Origin: Megamerina dolium
Lineage: Eukaryota; Arthropoda; Insecta; Diptera; Megamerinidae
Assembly: GCA_963854835.1 (NCBI GenBank)
Contig: OY978527.1
Span: forward strand, 22,574,057 to 22,638,056
Length of the DNA stretch: 64,000 nt
Direction of reading: 5' to 3'
Every line of letters starts with the position of its first letter. Within the stretch, counting starts at the first letter, position 1. Under the pieces are notes generated by a model. That model saw nothing but the letters and a program-made list of their open reading frames with translations, was not told the DNA's origin and searched no databases. Shown here in pieces: positions 33,401 to 45,688 of this stretch. Position numbers and translations under genes: made by a program.

Positions 33401-33825
33401 CTCGTCTGGCATCTCGCGCCATTGTAAATGAAGCTTTAGTTTCGACAAATTAAAAATAAATAGATTTCGATCGAAAACGAAATTCAGCGCTTTAAGATAA
33501 AGCCGTGTGTGGGATGAAAAATGATATGATGATTCTGAATATGTCAAGCATTGCATTGATTCTAATTCAAAATTCCCAGGAACGCGAGCAACATACATTT
33601 CGACCGTTGGTTAAACTTGAGGATATTGTATTCGACATTGCAACGTTTGTGGGCTCGTTGTATGAAGTCTTGGTTGTACGAATGATATACACATTCGATG
33701 GTTTTGAAAAAGGTTTTAAATAATATCAGAGTGATATTTTCTTATATCTACCTGCATTAAAATACGGTCTTGTCTCTTTCTCCATTCGGTTGTTAGTCTT
33801 TGTGCAGAAATTTAACGTGAATTTA

Positions 33826-33991
33826 TGCGCCTATTACGAATGGCAAGTGTATCTAGTTGCCCGTTCAGTTGCCTTCGCGCATTCAAATAAAGCAGCTGAT
33901 TTCTTCGGTTGCCATATATAATTAGAGTTTCATGTCACAACTGTTTCTCAGGAAACTGAGGTAAGTTGAGTTGCCAACCATAATAGGGACA
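33826..33991. mobile_element. Harbinger-type MITE (166 bp), first unit
   Basis: Terminal inverted repeats (TGCGCCTATTACGAATGGCAA and, from the other end, TGTCCCTATTATGGTTGGCAA) are flanked by TTA on both sides (33823-33825 and 33992-33994). TTA is the usual PIF/Harbinger target duplication. The ends match the MITE at 62333-62465. Confidence 0.78.
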
Positions 33992-34156
33992 TTAATCTCA
34001 TATTAATACCATGTATGAAAAATAATGAAATCAAGCATAATAATTTTAATATAATTATTTTTTATTTTATTTTCACTTTTTTTAATGTATATTTAATTTT
34101 TATATTTATATAAAAAGTATCTCCCTTATATCTCAATTTCTTCGTACTTTTGGCCC

Positions 34157-35573
34157 ATAATTTAAACCCAAAAAAATCACCTGGTCCAGATAAAATTACC
34201 GGTAAAATGATAAAAGAGCTACCTCCGGCTTCAGTAATTCATCTCATGCACATTTTCAATGCTATCCTTCGTATTAAACACTATCCCAAATGCTGGAAAA
34301 CTTCAAAAATTATTATGATAGCTAAAACCAGGAAAAGACCCTACAAAAGTTGCATCGTACAGACCTATCAGCCTTCTGCCTCTACTCTCTAAAGTATTCG
34401 AAAAGCTACTTGTCATGAATATAACTCCATTTATTAATCTCAACCAACTGATTCCTCAACATCAGTTTGGATTTAGAAAACAGCACGGCACAATAGAACA
34501 AGTCCACCGCATTGTAACTCTGATAAGGAACACTTTTGAAGAAAAAAGTATTGCTCAGCTGTCTTTCTTGATATCACTCAAGCTTTCGATAAAGTATGGC
34601 ACGATGGCCTTGTTTACAAACTCAAACTATTACTGCCTGCAAATGTCTCCTCATTGCTTAGTAGCTACCTCACGAAAAGACAATTTCTCGTACATCACAA
34701 GGATTACACAACAAATCCATTGGATATTCACGCTGGCGTTCCTCAAGGAAGCGTTTTGGGCCCCTTACTGTATCTCTTATACACTACAGATATGCCCAGC
34801 AATAACTATACATTTATATCGACCTTTGCAGATGATACGGCAATATTGTGCACTCGCTCTAACCCCATAGAAGCTACTAAACTCCTGCAGACTCATATCG
34901 ATTCTCTCGAAATCTGGCTAGCAAAATGGCGTATAAAAGTCAATGAATCAAAGAGCGTACATGTAACCTTCACGCTAAGGCCAGATACATGTCCCCCACC
35001 TAAAATTAATGGCCAATGAGTTCCACAATGTTTCTCAACAAAGTACTTGGGTATTCACCTCGACAGAAGGCTGACCTGGAACAATCACATAGAGGCAAAG
35101 AAAACTCAGATCAAGCTTAAAATTAATCAGTTATGGTGGCTGTTACACAAAAGATCAAAATTGAATCTCGAATACAAAGTGCTATTATATAAAGCAATCC
35201 TGAAGCCAATCTGGACTTATGGTATTCAGTTTTGGGGACCGCATCTCCCTCAAATATCGAAAAATTGCAGCGAATACAATCCAAGTGTCTGCAAATTATT
35301 GTAAACGCGTCTTGGTATATGAGGAACGTTAACATCCATCGAGATTTAAATGTACCCACAATTTCTGAGGAAGTTTCAATGTCCTGCAGAAGCTACATTC
35401 AAAAATTACACAGTCATCCGAATCCCCTTGCTAGGCAATTGTTGCTGAGCACGGGGCATCGTCGATTAAAAAGGAAAGACACACTGAATATGCTGTGAAA
35501 TTGCTATACCTCGCGACTCAACAAATTGTGATGGAACGTTGGGAATATCACATAATTTTAGTTAGTTTGTAAG
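34157..35573 (+). pseudogene. Jockey-type LINE reverse transcriptase segment
   Basis: Closely matches 43436-44857, including a stop after the INGQ residues and a one-base loss near WGPHLPQ. RT blocks SPGPDKITG, HAGVPQGSVLGPLL and FADDTAIL are visible. It lacks the endonuclease and ends without AATAAA or poly(A), so it did not arrive by retrotransposition. It is best explained as part of the tandem duplication. It also has extra one-base indels near 34325 and 34548. Confidence 0.9.
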
Positions 35574-35836
35574 ATTTGATCAAATGTGAATTTCTTTTTT
35601 GCGGATAAAATAGGTATTATGAATGCAAAAAAAAAAACAGAGAAATGTTGATATTTCGGAAGAATTACAATAAAATTTTAACTAGTAAATTCAAATTTAA
35701 TTGATTATTTTATGACAAAAGCAATAATTAAGTAATAAACTTTTATTTGTCCTAAATAATCACATTTCATATTTCATTTTTTTTCAGATCAAATACAAGA
35801 ATTAAACAGGACTTTCATCTTCATCAGCGTCGTCAT
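35574..35836 (+). repeat. Duplicated intergenic segment (partner of 46338-46667)
   Basis: From AATGTGAATTTCTTTTTTGCGG to CATCAGCGTCGTCAT it matches 46338-46667, but without the SINE fragment found there. It is the last piece of the first duplication unit before the second unit starts. Confidence 0.9.
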
Positions 35837-36419
35837 TTCATTAGAATCAACGAATAAGCAGAACTCAGGGAGACGAGTGTTGCGGGTGCTAATAAATAAA
35901 GCACGTCGGTAGTTGCATCTGCTCGCATATGTCACGCGTTCTAACGTTGCGCAAATCTCCCGTAATTGTTGTTTTACGGCTGAGTTTTATTTACAAGCAA
36001 TTTTTTTAGTTTGTGGTGTACATCTTAATTTTAATACTTTAGCCGGTTGTTATCATATTTTTTTGTGAATTTCCTTTTTGTTGTTGTTGTTTTTGTTTTG
36101 TTGGTTACTGTAAAGTGACGGGTGATCTACCAACTCATTTTGTGGGTAAGTGGTGGAGATATGGGTTGCAAAAAGAGAAATAAAGAATGAGAAGAATGCG
36201 TGACAATCGGTCGTATTTGGCGACATATTTCGCCAGTGGTGTTTCCCCCCCTATTGAGCTCAATAGGTGTACGGATACCCATAAACGATAGTTCAGTAAC
36301 ACACCAGGATTCTATGTATTGTCTTGTTTCTTTCTGCGTTAAAAAAAAACCTCAGAATCCCCTACTTGCGGTGATATTGATTCACCCTCACTCGTAAAAA
36401 TTCTTACGTACCTTTAACA

Positions 36420-36837
36420 TGTTACATTTTTATTTTGTGAACGTTTAATTCTATTTTAATCAACCTTGTTCGATCACTGGATTCTGTTAATAAAAATTGC
36501 AACACTTATTTTGTACAACTATATGCAGCAACAATTTATTTAATCAACCCTATTTACAATCTACTATTTACAATAACACTTAAATGTACTTGCTTGATTT
36601 GATTGGGATTTGATTGATTTCATTTCTCAACAACTGGCCCTATTTATACTCTGTGGCAACACTTCAAAGTCTTCTTTTATCGTAGTCGAGATTCTTCTCT
36701 TTCTTTCTCGTTAGCTTGTTCTGGTTATCGCCTATTTCTTTTTGTTGACGTTCGTTTCGATGTTGCCAATATTCGTGTCACTCACAATAGTGTCATTCAC
36801 AATAGTGATGAGTAACCAAAAATCGATACTCGTTACA
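36420..36837 (-). repeat. Solo gypsy LTR, second unit
   Basis: Same solo LTR as 30248-30664 with a few substitutions. Confidence 0.88.
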
Positions 36838-37322
36838 ATATGTTGTTTAACCGTTGTATCCGTTTTTATATATACCCTTTTTTTCTATGCGATTCTTAAT
36901 TATTTTACTTTATTTTATATACATATTTTTATTTATTTATTTATCCAATCCATTTTCTCACATTATAATTTAGCTGTAATTCATAATATAATTTTTTTAT
37001 TTATTTAATTATTTAGTCATTTATATAATTATTGGTTAGTTATTTATTTAATTAAATATTTTTGAAATAAAATCTATCATTAAGGTTATGTTACTGTGTG
37101 AAAAAATGTTCTAAGTCCTTTTTATTTTGGTAAAACGGGGGTAATGAATTTTTACTGATGGAGTAGATAACGTAACATCAGTTCTTCTTAGGGGATTGCT
37201 ATGGTTCCAGCAAGTGAAGTAATCCAAGAAGGGTGGGTACGCACGACCAGGCTGCTGGAGGAGGACACCATACAAAGTAGTGAAGGAGGTGAGGTGGTTG
37301 CGTAGGTTGCGTCGTAGGTAGC

Positions 37323-38101
37323 CACATTTACTGATGCTGAAAAACGTATAATCATTCGCAAAAAAAGAACAAAATCCCAAGATTCAAAATGAGCTTGGGA
37401 TAGACTGCAACCCTCAAACTATTCGACGCACGCAATATACGAAAGAAGCCCTGTGTAAACGAAATCAACCGACGCAAGTGCATAGATTTTGCAAAGGCGC
37501 ATCAAAAATACGATCAAACATTTTGGAACAACGTAATTTTTTCTGACGAAAGCAAATTCAATATTCATGGATCCGATGGACGTGAAAAAGTATGGAGAAA
37601 ATAAAATATTGAACTCAATCCTAACAATATGGCTGGCACAGTGAAACATGGAGGAGGTTCCGTAATGGTTTGTTGGTGTATGCGGTGAACGGGGTGGAAA
37701 ATGTGGTTATAATTGATGGAATAATGGACTGATTCGCATATTTGAATATTCTAAAAGAAAATTTAAAGCAAAGCGCCATCAATTTGGGTATTGAGGGGTC
37801 ATTCATCTTCCAGCATAATGATCCCAAACATACTGCTCTCATTGTTAGGGAGTGGCTCCTTTACAATGTGCATAAGTAACTCAAAACCACACCTCAATTG
37901 CCGGATATAAACTCAATAGAACATCTATGGGAGCATTTGGATCGTCAGATACAAAAACACAAAATCAACAATAAAAATGATTTAAAACGAGTCCTTGTAG
38001 AAGAGTGGAGAAAAATAACCTCAAAAACATCTGGAAAATTTTTTCAGTCAATAGCAAATAGACTCAATGCAGTCTTAAATGAAAAATTTTCAAGAATTCT
38101 T
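37323..38101 (+). pseudogene. Tc1-like transposase remnant, second unit
   Basis: Same decayed DD34E transposase as in the first unit, with the same stops and frameshifts. Confidence 0.88.
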
Positions 38102-38487
38102 TGTTTTTTTAATTTTTTGTTAATAGTGTTTACATACAAATTATTATAAACTCCACGACTTTGTATGGGAGCTACATTAAATAGTGGATGTCCTAGACGG
38201 AGGAGTATGTAAGTTGTGGCACTTCAAAGTTAAGCTCAATTTAAAATAGCGCGAGATGCGATGTTCGAAAGCGAGAGCGCAGCAGCTGTCAAGAAGATTC
38301 TTGTGCTATTTGTTTGCACCTCTATGTTTCGAAATTATGAAAAAATATTGTATTTATCATAATATGTCGAGAATAATGAACATTTTCAAAATTGTAACCT
38401 AGTGTATTCGAATAATTTAATGAACGCACAATTTATTGTAGTACCACAACTGGTATAGTGCAGGGGATTCGGGGTAAACGGGACTGA

Positions 38488-38870
38488 ATTTAATATTAAT
38501 GACCACCTGCTCATCACCGCAAGCTGCATAGTTTCTGCTGGCAACGTAGACTCTTCCCCATGCACAAAAAAAGGACAACTTGAAGCAACCGATGAACCTG
38601 TTACTGATAATGAGGAGTCCTTTACATCTACATCATCTACATCAAAATCATCAGAAAGTCGACGGCGCACACAACGCATTCAAATACATAGTTGATTGGG
38701 ACAATTAATAATATTATTGCAATGAAATGTTCATGCCAATACAAAAATGAGAGTTTTTACAAATTTGTGGTGTCATATTTAGACAAAGCGGTTGATGCAG
38801 CACAATATGGAATAAAAATAGAAGTTATGAATTCATTAGCCAAACGAATGTAAGAAGTTCTGCAAAATAG
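38488..38870 (+). pseudogene. Possible Harbinger accessory protein remnant, second unit
   Basis: Counterpart of 32308-32690, with the same stop positions and one ATC-to-ACC change in the serine-rich part. Confidence 0.35.
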
Positions 38871-39209
38871 TGTGAAGAACTATGTTACATAGGTCAACCA
38901 TAGAATTCTTTTTTGTTTAATGCGGTTGGTTGGTCGGATCATATTAAATTGGCTTTTGGCAGATATTTAAGATGATCTTAAGTTTGAATATAATTACGGA
39001 CCATTTTGTATTCTCATGATCACTATTGCAAAAAATATTGTTTACACGTCAAGTAGATGGATTTTGTGTTTTTTGTTTTGTAATCGATGTACTCGTAGCA
39101 ATGAAACTCAAGCATGATTTTAAGTTCTTTTTTCAGTATATTTATGTACAAAAATTATATTATTTCATTAAATATGTACAATATTATTGACAAATAAAAA
39201 GTTTGGGTA

Positions 39210-39580
39210 TTCATGATTTTTTCTATGATTCACCTTGGCCTTGAAAGTCGCTTCTTGGAGAATTCTTTGTCAGGATATAACCTCATCAAGTTTTTCCTTA
39301 GTGGAATCGATGCATCGCCAACAAAAACGCATAGGAATTCTATGTTAGAATACCTGCTGAGTGCTTTCTAGAGTGTATATCTAGTCCACATTAAACAACC
39401 GTTTGCCGAATTCTGAGTGCAACAGTATCCCTCCATCAATTTGAGAGCAGTTAGCATCAATACCTATAGCGTTGAAAGTATAATTTGCATCTCCAACTGC
39501 CATTAGGACAATTGAGAATGTTACTTTGAATAAAGATCACATCGCAGCGAATGTTCTCAACTTCGAACTAGACTGCAAGC
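39210..39580 (-). pseudogene. PIF/Harbinger transposase fragment, second unit
   Basis: Counterpart of 33030-33400, with the same motifs and lesions. Confidence 0.8.
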
Positions 39581-40005
39581 CTCGTCTGGCATCTCGCGCC
39601 ATTGTAAATGAAGCTTTAGTTTCGACAAATTAAAAATAAATAGATTTCGATCGAAAACGAAATTCAGCGCTTTAAGATAAAGCCGTGTGTGGGATGAAAA
39701 ATGATATGATGATTCTGAATATGTCAAGCATTGCATTGATTCTAATTCAAAATTCCCAGGAACGCGAGCAACATACATTTCGACCGTTGGTTAAACTTGA
39801 GGATATTGTATTCGACATTGCAACGTTTGTGGGCTCGTTGTATGAAGTCTTGGTTGTACGAATGATATACACATTCGATGGTTTTGAAAAAGGTTTTAAA
39901 TAATATCAGAGTGATATTTTCTTATATCTACCTGCATTAAAATACGGTCTTGTCTCTTTCTCCATTCGGTTGTTAGTCTTTGTGCAGAAATTTAACGTGA
40001 ATTTA

Positions 40006-40171
40006 TGCGCCTATTACGAATGGCAAGTGTATCTAGTTGCCCGTTCAGTTGCCTTCGCGCATTCAAATAAAGCAGCTGATTTCTTCGGTTGCCATATATA
40101 ATTCGAGTTTCATGTCACAACTGTTTCTCAGGAAACTGAGGTAAGTTGAGTTGCCAACCATAATAGGGACA
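40006..40171. mobile_element. Harbinger-type MITE, second unit
   Basis: Counterpart of 33826-33991, with TTA on both sides. Confidence 0.78.
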
Positions 40172-40496
40172 TTAATCTCATATTAATACCATGTATGAAA
40201 AATAATGAAATCAAGCATAATAATTTTAATAAAATTATTTTCTATTTTATTTTCACTTTTTTTAATGTATATTTAATTTTTATATTTATATAAAAAGTAT
40301 CTCCCTTATATCTCAATTTCTTCGTACTTTTGGCCCGTAAAGGAGTGGAAGAAACATTATAATAATATTAATAAAACCAAATATTTATCGTTATAGATGA
40401 TTGATACTAAATTAAATGCATATACCTAATTAGATATATATTTATTGCCATTTAAATAAATTTAGCTTTTCTTTTTTAATATGCAACCAATTGTTA

Positions 40497-41578
40497 TGCT
40501 GCAACTAGCCACCAACGTAAAAACGTAGAACGTGACAGCTGACACGACCTATCTTATGGGAATGTCGTGTTAACGAAAACTCACCACCGTATGACGGTGA
40601 CGTAGACGTTGCTCGTAGCGAAGAGAATCAACAGCAATTTGATTTTTTACGTAAAAACGTGTCAGCTGATCGCTCTATATGTTTACAGGGTTACCAGCTT
40701 AGACTTTTATAAATGAATAAAAAATTAACTAAAAAGTTTAGTTTTTTTTTTAATTAATCAAAACTATCATCGTGTTTAGTTATTTATTAAAATATACTTC
40801 ACGTATATTAATTTTTTTTTAGTTTCTAACATCTATATTATGAAATTTGATCATGAAAATGGTAAGTGTGATTAAAAGCATGCAAGCACAGTGATACATG
40901 GCAACATTGTTATGTATGTATACAAGAAACAACAGTCAATTTCTCCGTCGCCGCTACGGGTATTGCTGCAACTAGCCACCGACGTAAAAACGTAGAACGT
41001 GTCAGCTGACACGACCTATCTTATGGGAATGCCGTGTTAACGAAAACTCACCAACGTATGACGGTGACGTAGACGTTTCTCGTAGCGGAGAGAATCAACA
41101 GCAATTTGATTTTTTACGTAAAAACGTGTCAGCTGATCGCTCTATATGTTTAAAGGGTTACCAGCTTAGACTTTTATAAATGAATAAAAACTTAACTAAA
41201 AAAGTTTAGTTTTTTTTTTAATTAATCAAAACTATTATCGTGTTTAGTTATTTATTAAAATATACTTCACGTATATTAATTTTTTTTTTAGTTTATAACA
41301 TATATATTATGAAATTTGATCATGAAAATGGTAAGTGTGTTTAAAAGCATGCACGCACAGTGTTACATGGCAACATTGTTATGTATGTATATAAGAAAGA
41401 ACAGTCGATTTCTCCGTCGCTGCTACGGGCATAACTTTGACAAATTTTTGCTCTTACGTACGAACGGTACGTACGTACGCTACGTCGGTGGCTAGTTGCA
41501 GCATATAACTTTTGACAAATTTTAGCTCTTACGTACAGGCGATACGTACGTACGCTACGTCGGTGGCTAGTTGCAGCA
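40497..41578. mobile_element. Tandemly duplicated MITE, TTA-flanked
   Basis: Outer ends are inverted repeats TGCTGCAACTAGCCACC...GGTGGCTAGTTGCAGCA, with TTA directly outside (40494-40496 and 41579-41581), as for PIF/Harbinger elements. Inside, the left end plus body occurs twice in tandem (from 40497 and from 40964; period about 467). The right end occurs twice (ending at 41503 and 41578; period 75). No coding potential is seen. Repeated GTCAGCTGA and TACGTA motifs lie inside each unit. Confidence 0.85.
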
Positions 41579-41841
41579 TTAATAATGATTTAAAAAACGT
41601 CAATTTCGTCTGTTTTTATTTCAATAGATGTATAACGGGATTTCTGTAAAGAGCCATATATTATTCAAAGTACAATGCTTGAAACTTGATTTTTGTATGA
41701 GACCTAATATAAAGGGTTTTCAATTAGGGACATAACAATTTTATCTATTAATAAAACACAGAAATATTTGAGATATTGAGTTCAAATTTATTGTGGATAT
41801 ATTGCAAGCATTTACATTTTATGAATGAAATTCGATTTCGA

Positions 41842-42181
41842 TCATATGACGACCACGAGTCCGTTTACAGCGGTCGAATCTTTGGACCCAATTTTCCACC
41901 ACTCTAGCAACTCGACTGGAACGTTGGCAATTTCGCGTTGGATGTTGTCTTTGAGCTCGTCTAAAGTTGCTGGCTTGTTGGCATAGACCAGCGACTTGAT
42001 AAAGCCCCATAAAGAGAAATCCAATGGTGTTAGATCGCATGAACGAGACGGCCATTCGACTGGACCATTTTTCGAGATAACACGTTCACCCAATTTGCCT
42101 TGCAATAAATCGATTGTGACGTGTGCTCTGTGGCTAGTGGCACCGTCTTGTTGAAACCACATATCGCTGATGTCAAGTTCA
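41842..42181 (-). pseudogene. Mariner transposase, C-terminal part
   Basis: Continues from the LINE insertion: WFQQDGATSH (second catalytic D), then LTPLDFSLWG (third D), then the C terminus. I count 41 residues between the last two aspartates, i.e. DD41D, the spacing of the rosa-type mariners first described from a tephritid fly. Its sense strand is minus. Confidence 0.85.
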
Positions 42182-44920
42182 AGCTAATTCAATTCCTTGA
42201 ATCCAGCCAGATCGACATAATGATGATATCTGAGACCCATTTCACTGATAAAAATTGCTACCAAATACCATATTACAAACTGTACACCACAAATCATCCG
42301 CATGGTAAGGCACGCGGAGGAACTGCTATATTGATAAAAAGCAGAATAAAACATCATGTTCTCGAAGATTTCAGTAGCGTCTACTTGCAAGCAACATCTA
42401 TATGTCTGGAAGAGTACATCTCTAAGCTAGTAATATCTGCGATATACTGTCCCCCAAGATACAGTATTACCGAACAGCAATATAAAGAATTTTTCTCAAC
42501 TCTTGGTAGCAAATTCTTGGTTGCTGGCGATTTCAACGCCAAACACACTCACTGGGGCTCCCGCTTAATAACTCCAAAAGGCAGAAGACTATGTTCAATC
42601 ATCACTAACCACGGCTACGATGTTATTTCAAATGGTCAACCGACATATTGGCCGACGGACAAGAGGAAAATACCCGAGCTCATAGACTTTGGAGTCGCCA
42701 AAGGTTTGCAGATGGAAAATATCTCCACAGAGAGTAATTATGATCTATCATCTGACCACTCACCCACGGTAATATTTATAAAATCACCAAGCCCCAAAGG
42801 CAATTGCGTTAGAAAGAAAATAGACTGGTTAAAATTCAAGAAATATATAAATTCCCATCTTCCTCTGAGTACTGTATTAAGAAATGGACACGATGTAGAC
42901 TCAGCACTCGAAAAATTCAACCAGCTGCTCTCATTAGCTCTCAGCTCAGCCACCTGCACAAAGGTATGCAAGCAATCAAACTATAGCCCATACACACCAG
43001 CCGGCATTGAATTGCTAGTAAGACAGAAAAGAAGACTCCGAAGACAATGGCAAGAATTCAGATCACCGAATCTGAAAACACAGCTACAGCACTGCACTCG
43101 AAAGTTAAAGCAAGCCTTAAAAAATAAAAACAACAAAGAGTTAGAAGAGCACATAGCGAAATTAACACCTGGTGAAGCGTCAGACTACTCTTTGTGGAAA
43201 TCAGCAAAAAACTCAAATCGGCCAATTCTCACTGATTCCCCCATCCGTTTGAGTGACGGTAATTCGGCTAGAAGCAACTGTGAGAAGGGTTTGGCTTTTG
43301 CAAACCACCTAAAAAGTGTGTTTACACCCAATCCACCCTCTTTACAGTCCTCATTACCAAAATTAACTTCTCAACCTTGCTCAATAACGCTCTAAATTAA
43401 AAAAAAGGACATATTCAAAGCAATTTATAAAGATTTAAACCCAAAAAAATCACCTGGTCCAGATAAAATTACCGGTAAAATGATAAAAGAGCTACCTCCG
43501 GCTTCAGTAATTCATCTCATACACATTTTCAATGCTATCCTTCGTATTAAACACTATCCCAAATGCTGGAAAACTTCAAAAATTATTATGATAGCAAAAC
43601 CAGGAAAAGACCCTACAAAAGTTGCATCGTACAGACCTATCAGCCTTCTGCCTCTACTCTCTAAAGTATTCGAAAAGCTACTTGTCATGAATATAACTCC
43701 ATTTATTAATCTCAACCAACTGATTCCTCAACATCAGTTTGGATTTAGAAAACAGCACGGCACAATAGAACAAGTCCACCGCATTGTAACTCTGATAAGG
43801 AACACTTTTGAAGAAAAAAAGTATTGCTCAGCTGTCTTTCTTGATATCACTCAAGCTTTCGATAAAGTATGGCACGATGGCCTTATTTACAAACTCAAAC
43901 TATTACTGCCTGCAAATGTCTCCTCATTGCTTAGTAGCTACCTCACGAAAAGACAATTTCTCGTACATCACAAGGATTACACAACAAATCCATTGGATAT
44001 TCACGCTGGCGTGCCTCAAGGAAGCGTTTTGGGCCCCTTACTGTATCTCTTATACACTACAGATATGCCCAGCAATAACTATACATTTATATCGACCTTT
44101 GCAGATGATACGGCAATATTGTGCTCTCGCTCTAACCCCATAGAAGCTACTAAACTCCTGCAGACTCATATCGATTCTCTCGAAATCTGGCTAGCAAAAT
44201 GGCGTATAAAAGTCAATGAATCAAAGAGCGTACATGTAACCTTCACGCTAAGGCCAGATACATGTCCCCCACCTAAAATTAATGGCCAATGAGTTCCACA
44301 ATGTTTCTCAACAAAGTACTTGGGTATTCACCTCGACAGAAGGCTGACCTGGAACAATCACATAGAGGCAAAGAAAACTCAGATCAAGCTTAAAATTAAT
44401 CAGTTATGGTGGCTGTTACACAAAAGATCAAAGTTGAATCTCGAATACAAAGTGCTATTATATAAAGCAATCCTGAAGCCAATCTGGACTTATGGTATTC
44501 AGTTTTGGGGACCGCATCTCCCTCAAATATCGAAAAATTGCAGCGAATACAATCCAAGTGTCTGCGAATTATTGTAAACGCGCCTTGGTATATGAGGAAC
44601 GTTAACATCCATCGAGATTTAAATGTACCCACAATTTCTGAGGAAGTTTCAATGTCCTGCAGAAGCTACATTCAAAAATTACACAGTCATCCGAATCCCC
44701 TTGCTAGGCAATTGTTGCTGAGCACGGGGCATCGTCGATTAAAAAGGAAAGACACACTGAATATGCTGTGAAATTGCTATACCTCGCAACTCAACAAATT
44801 GTGATGGAACGTTGGGAATATCACATAATTTTAGTTAGTTTGTAAGATTTGATCACTTATTGTTAGTTTCTAAGTAATTTTAGAAAGATCCAATAAATAA
44901 AGCTTGAAAAAAAAAAAAAA
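42182..44920 (+). mobile_element. Jockey-type LINE, 5'-truncated, inserted in the mariner
   Basis: Lacks ORF1 and the first codons of ORF2. It ends with AATAAA and an A-run (44907-44922). The short target duplication AAGTTCA lies at 42175-42181 and 44921-44927 and reconstructs the mariner reading frame. It carries endonuclease (MISETHFTD, GDFNAKHTHWGS, SDHSPT) and RT (GVPQGSVLGPLL, FADDTAIL) blocks. Confidence 0.93.
42187..44770 (+). pseudogene. Jockey ORF2 (endonuclease-reverse transcriptase), broken
   Basis: One frame runs from the endonuclease into RT, broken by TAA at 43393-43395 in the linker and TGA at 44290-44292 after INGQ. A one-base loss near 44515 then shifts the thumb region. The linker TAA is also present in the separate copy at 58438-61570; the later TGA is not, but it is shared with 34157-35573. 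It is non-functional unless the stops are read through. Confidence 0.9.
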
Positions 44921-44927
44921 AAGTTCA

Positions 44928-45591
44928 TCCAATTCTGGCCACAAATAATCTTTCAACATAGCACGATAGTGCTCTCCATGGACGGTAACATGACGGTCGT
45001 TTTCATTCACGAAAAAATACGGCCCAATCACACCTCCGGCATGAAAATTGCACCAAACAGTAACTTTTTGCGGGTGCAACAATGTCTCAAGAAGCACTTG
45101 TGGGTTTGTTGCTGACCAATAACGCATATTTTGCTTATTGACAAACCCATTGTGCCAGAAATGAGCTTTATCGGAGATAAAGTTTCGGCGTTTCAAATGA
45201 TCAAGTGGCTTTAGTTCTTGAGTCAATTTGATCTTGTAAGCATGTAGGCCAAGATCTTTTCGCAAAATACGCCACAGTATCGTTTGAGCGATGCCCAATT
45301 CTTGAGAACGACGTGGAATCGACTGATCTGGCTCATTTTGAATTAATGCACTTACGGCTGCGATATTTTCTTCGCTTCGAGCGGTACGACGTCTTTTTGG
45401 CACCGGAACGTCCAATAATGAAAATGTGGATTCGAATTTATCCACTATAGCACGCACAGCCTGTCAGGTGGGACGATTATTACGGCCGAAAATTGGAGAA
45501 AACGCTCTTAAAGTTGCGACCACCGACACAGAATTTCGGTTGTAATTTTTAATCATTTCCAAACGTTGCGGGTTCGTGAACTTTACCATGA
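44928..45591 (-). pseudogene. Mariner transposase, N-terminal part
   Basis: Starts MVKFTNPQRLEMIKNY at 45591 with a paired helix-turn-helix region (SIPRRSQELGIAQTILWRILRK). It continues to the first catalytic aspartate in ISDKAHFW and to WPELDEL, where the LINE interrupts. One in-frame TGA lies near 45467. The downstream half is at 41842-42181. Broken by both the stop and the LINE. Confidence 0.88.
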
Positions 45592-45688
45592 TGAAAATAT
45601 TGTCTTTATCTAACGGTTTGACATTGACAGTTGATTAAAAAAGTTTAAGGGTGCGTTCATACAAAGATACGAAATTGTTATGTCCCTA

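Larger units (their letters stand above)
29668..34156. repeat. Segmental duplication, first unit
   Basis: Matches 35839-40336 in direct orientation with only scattered substitutions and small indels; the offset is 6171 at the start and 6180 further on. Both units carry the same solo LTR, the same decayed Tc1 element with the same stops, and the same Harbinger remnants and MITE. The shared lesions mean duplication came after their decay. The right edge joins a jockey LINE segment with no poly(A) tail or target duplication. Confidence 0.93.
35839..40336. repeat. Segmental duplication, second unit
   Basis: Direct copy of 29668-34156. It continues at the right into non-LINE sequence (AAAGGAGTGGAAG), so this unit has the uninterrupted right flank. 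Confidence 0.93.
41727..45686. mobile_element. Mariner (DD41D-type) transposon split by a jockey LINE
   Basis: Terminal inverted repeats GGGACATAACAATTT (41727-41741) and AAATTGTTATGTCCC (45672-45686) lie inside a TA duplication (41725-41726, 45687-45688). The transposase is on the minus strand. A 2.7-kb jockey LINE sits inside the gene. Without it the element would be about 1.2 kb, a normal mariner size. Confidence 0.9.

Noticed and set aside
33505..33723. Small conserved gene (same ORF at 39685-39903)
   Set aside because: It is conserved only because the block is duplicated, and it lies beside and opposite the Harbinger remnant without a recognisable domain.
34157..35573. An independent jockey LINE insertion
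   Set aside because: No AATAAA, poly(A) or target duplication, and it shares private stops and indels with 42182-44920. It belongs to the segmental duplication.
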